The position numbers and the translations under genes were made by a program. Source: Thiobacillus sp. (GTDB taxonomy: Bacteria; Pseudomonadota; Gammaproteobacteria; Burkholderiales; Thiobacillaceae). Taken from it: a stretch of DNA of 6,807 bases. Where the stretch lies: positions 1-6,807 of the forward strand of contig JADMKH010000062.1 of the NCBI GenBank assembly GCA_018780025.1, in the 5' to 3' direction. Positions 6,164 through 6,807 of the stretch are shown in pieces (the stretch's first letter is position 1; each line of letters opens with the position of its first letter). The notes beneath the pieces are model-generated. The model searched no databases, was not told the DNA's origin, and saw only the letters and a program-made list of their open reading frames with translations.

Positions 6164-6172
6164 TGGCATTCA
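6160..6172. repeat. Imperfect palindrome in the TPR/ycaO divergent region
   Basis: TCAATGGCATTCA has 6-base arms that match at five of six positions around a central G. It overlaps the candidate -35 of the TPR gene and lies about 14 bases before the candidate ycaO -35, so it could be a shared operator. Arms this short also arise by chance. Confidence 0.2.
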
Positions 6173-6185
6173 TTTTACGCCGCAC

Positions 6186-6216
6186 TTGACGCATCGTTTA
6201 TCCTGTCTGGTTATTG
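6186..6216 (+). promoter_or_regulatory. Candidate promoter of ycaO
   Basis: TTGACG (6186-6191) matches five of six bases of the -35 consensus. The -10 is poor: GGTTAT or GTTATT after 17-18 bases (three of six matches each). TGG before TTATTG (6208-6216) gives a possible extended -10 at longer spacing. The leader to ATG 6233 would be about 10-15 bases. Confidence 0.3.
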
Positions 6217-6232
6217 CATCAATTGAGCCCCC

Positions 6233-6807
6233 ATGCACGCCACCGAACACTTCATTCCCGGCAAGGATGCTTCGCTCGAAGCCTCGATCGCCACCCTGCA
6301 ATCAAAACTCGAAGCCCTGGGTTTTCACATCGAAGAACGCTCCTGGCTCAATCCGGTGGAAGGTGTCTGGTCGGTGCACATTCGCGACCGCGACTGCCCG
6401 CTTTTGTTCACCAACGGCAAGGGCGCCACGGAACTGGCCGCGCGGGCGAGCGCGCTGGGCGAGTATTTCGAACGCCTGTCGACCAACTATTTCTGGACTC
6501 ACTTTTATCTGGGTGAAACGATTGCCAACCGGGCTTACGTCCACCATCCTGAAGAGCGCTGGGTGACACCTGAGGGCGAAGACTGGCCAGATGACCTGCT
6601 CACGCCTGAATTGCATGCGCTGTACAACCCGGACAGCAGCGTGCGCGCCGACCAGTTGATCGACCTCAACTCCGGCAACGCCGCGCGCGGCATATGCGCG
6701 ATTCCCTATCAGCGCCTGCGCGATGGTGTGACGGCGTATTTCCCGGTCAACCTCATCGGCAACCTCTACGTCAGCAACGGCATGTCGGCCGGCAACACGC
6801 TGAAGGA
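6233..6807 (+). CDS. ycaO: YcaO-family protein, E. coli YcaO type, N-terminal third (runs off right edge)
   Basis: The frame from ATG 6233 is open to the window end and gives 191 complete codons. The product resembles E. coli YcaO closely: FIPGKDASLEASIA (7-20), SWLNPVEGVWSVHIRD (37-52), FTNGKGATELAARASALGEY (59-78), FERLSTNYF (79-87), LGETIAN (93-99) and IGNLYVSNGMSAGNT (175-189). S73, E77 and E80 in ASALGEYFE correspond to the SxxxExxE ATP/Mg-binding element of YcaO proteins; the next acidic ATP-binding motif would start just past the edge. E. coli YcaO is about 586 residues, and has been linked genetically to RimO-dependent beta-methylthiolation of ribosomal protein S12. YcaO enzymes in general activate backbone amides with ATP. 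A weak GAG lies 6 bases before the ATG, and this start matches the E. coli N-terminus. No peptide precursor gene is seen beside it. Confidence 0.92.
   Translation, partial: MHATEHFIPGKDASLEASIATLQSKLEALGFHIEERSWLNPVEGVWSVHIRDRDCPLLFTNGKGATELAARASALGEYFERLSTNYFWTHFYLGETIANRAYVHHPEERWVTPEGEDWPDDLLTPELHALYNPDSSVRADQLIDLNSGNAARGICAIPYQRLRDGVTAYFPVNLIGNLYVSNGMSAGNTLK

Noticed and set aside
6233..6807. RiPP (thiazole/oxazole peptide) cluster based on the YcaO domain
   Set aside because: The protein is closest to stand-alone E. coli YcaO, and no precursor peptide, E1-like partner or dehydrogenase gene is visible in the window.

Overview
The window looks like a chromosomal segment of a GC-rich proteobacterium, most likely a betaproteobacterium. 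The main pointers are a divergent ppsA/ppsR pair, a membrane-bound GGDEF-EAL protein, a SenB-type glycosyltransferase and a close relative of Escherichia coli YcaO. Assignment below class level is not possible from the sequence alone. There is no sign of mobile elements, tRNA or rRNA genes, or CRISPR arrays; codon use is uniformly GC-rich, and the region reads as ordinary, compact chromosome.

Left part (1-927): the first 48 codons of ppsA (phosphoenolpyruvate synthase) run leftwards off the edge. Head-to-head with it is ppsR, the ADP-dependent kinase/phosphotransferase that switches PpsA off and on. The two starts are only a few bases apart, or overlap, so each promoter must lie inside the other gene.

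Middle part (928-3642): a 277-base gap with no convincing gene leads to a 722-residue inner-membrane protein. It has a periplasmic, probably helical-bundle sensor domain, a GGDEF domain and an EAL domain. Both catalytic motifs and the RxxD inhibitory site are intact, so it could both make and degrade cyclic di-GMP. A 100-residue protein of unknown function overlaps its 3' end by 34 bases and has a strong ribosome binding site; the two are probably co-transcribed.

Right part (3643-6807): a TrmH/SpoU-family RNA methyltransferase points left and a SenB-like selenosugar synthase points right, from a 44-base divergent gap. The senB-like gene converges, with a 4-base gap, on an exported TPR protein gene. 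That gene diverges in turn from the 5' third of a ycaO homologue that runs off the right edge. The most notable item is the senB-like gene, which has no senA-like or selD-like gene beside it in this window. The genes do not form one evident pathway: they include carbon metabolism control (ppsA/ppsR), second-messenger signalling, RNA modification and probable sulfur/selenium chemistry.
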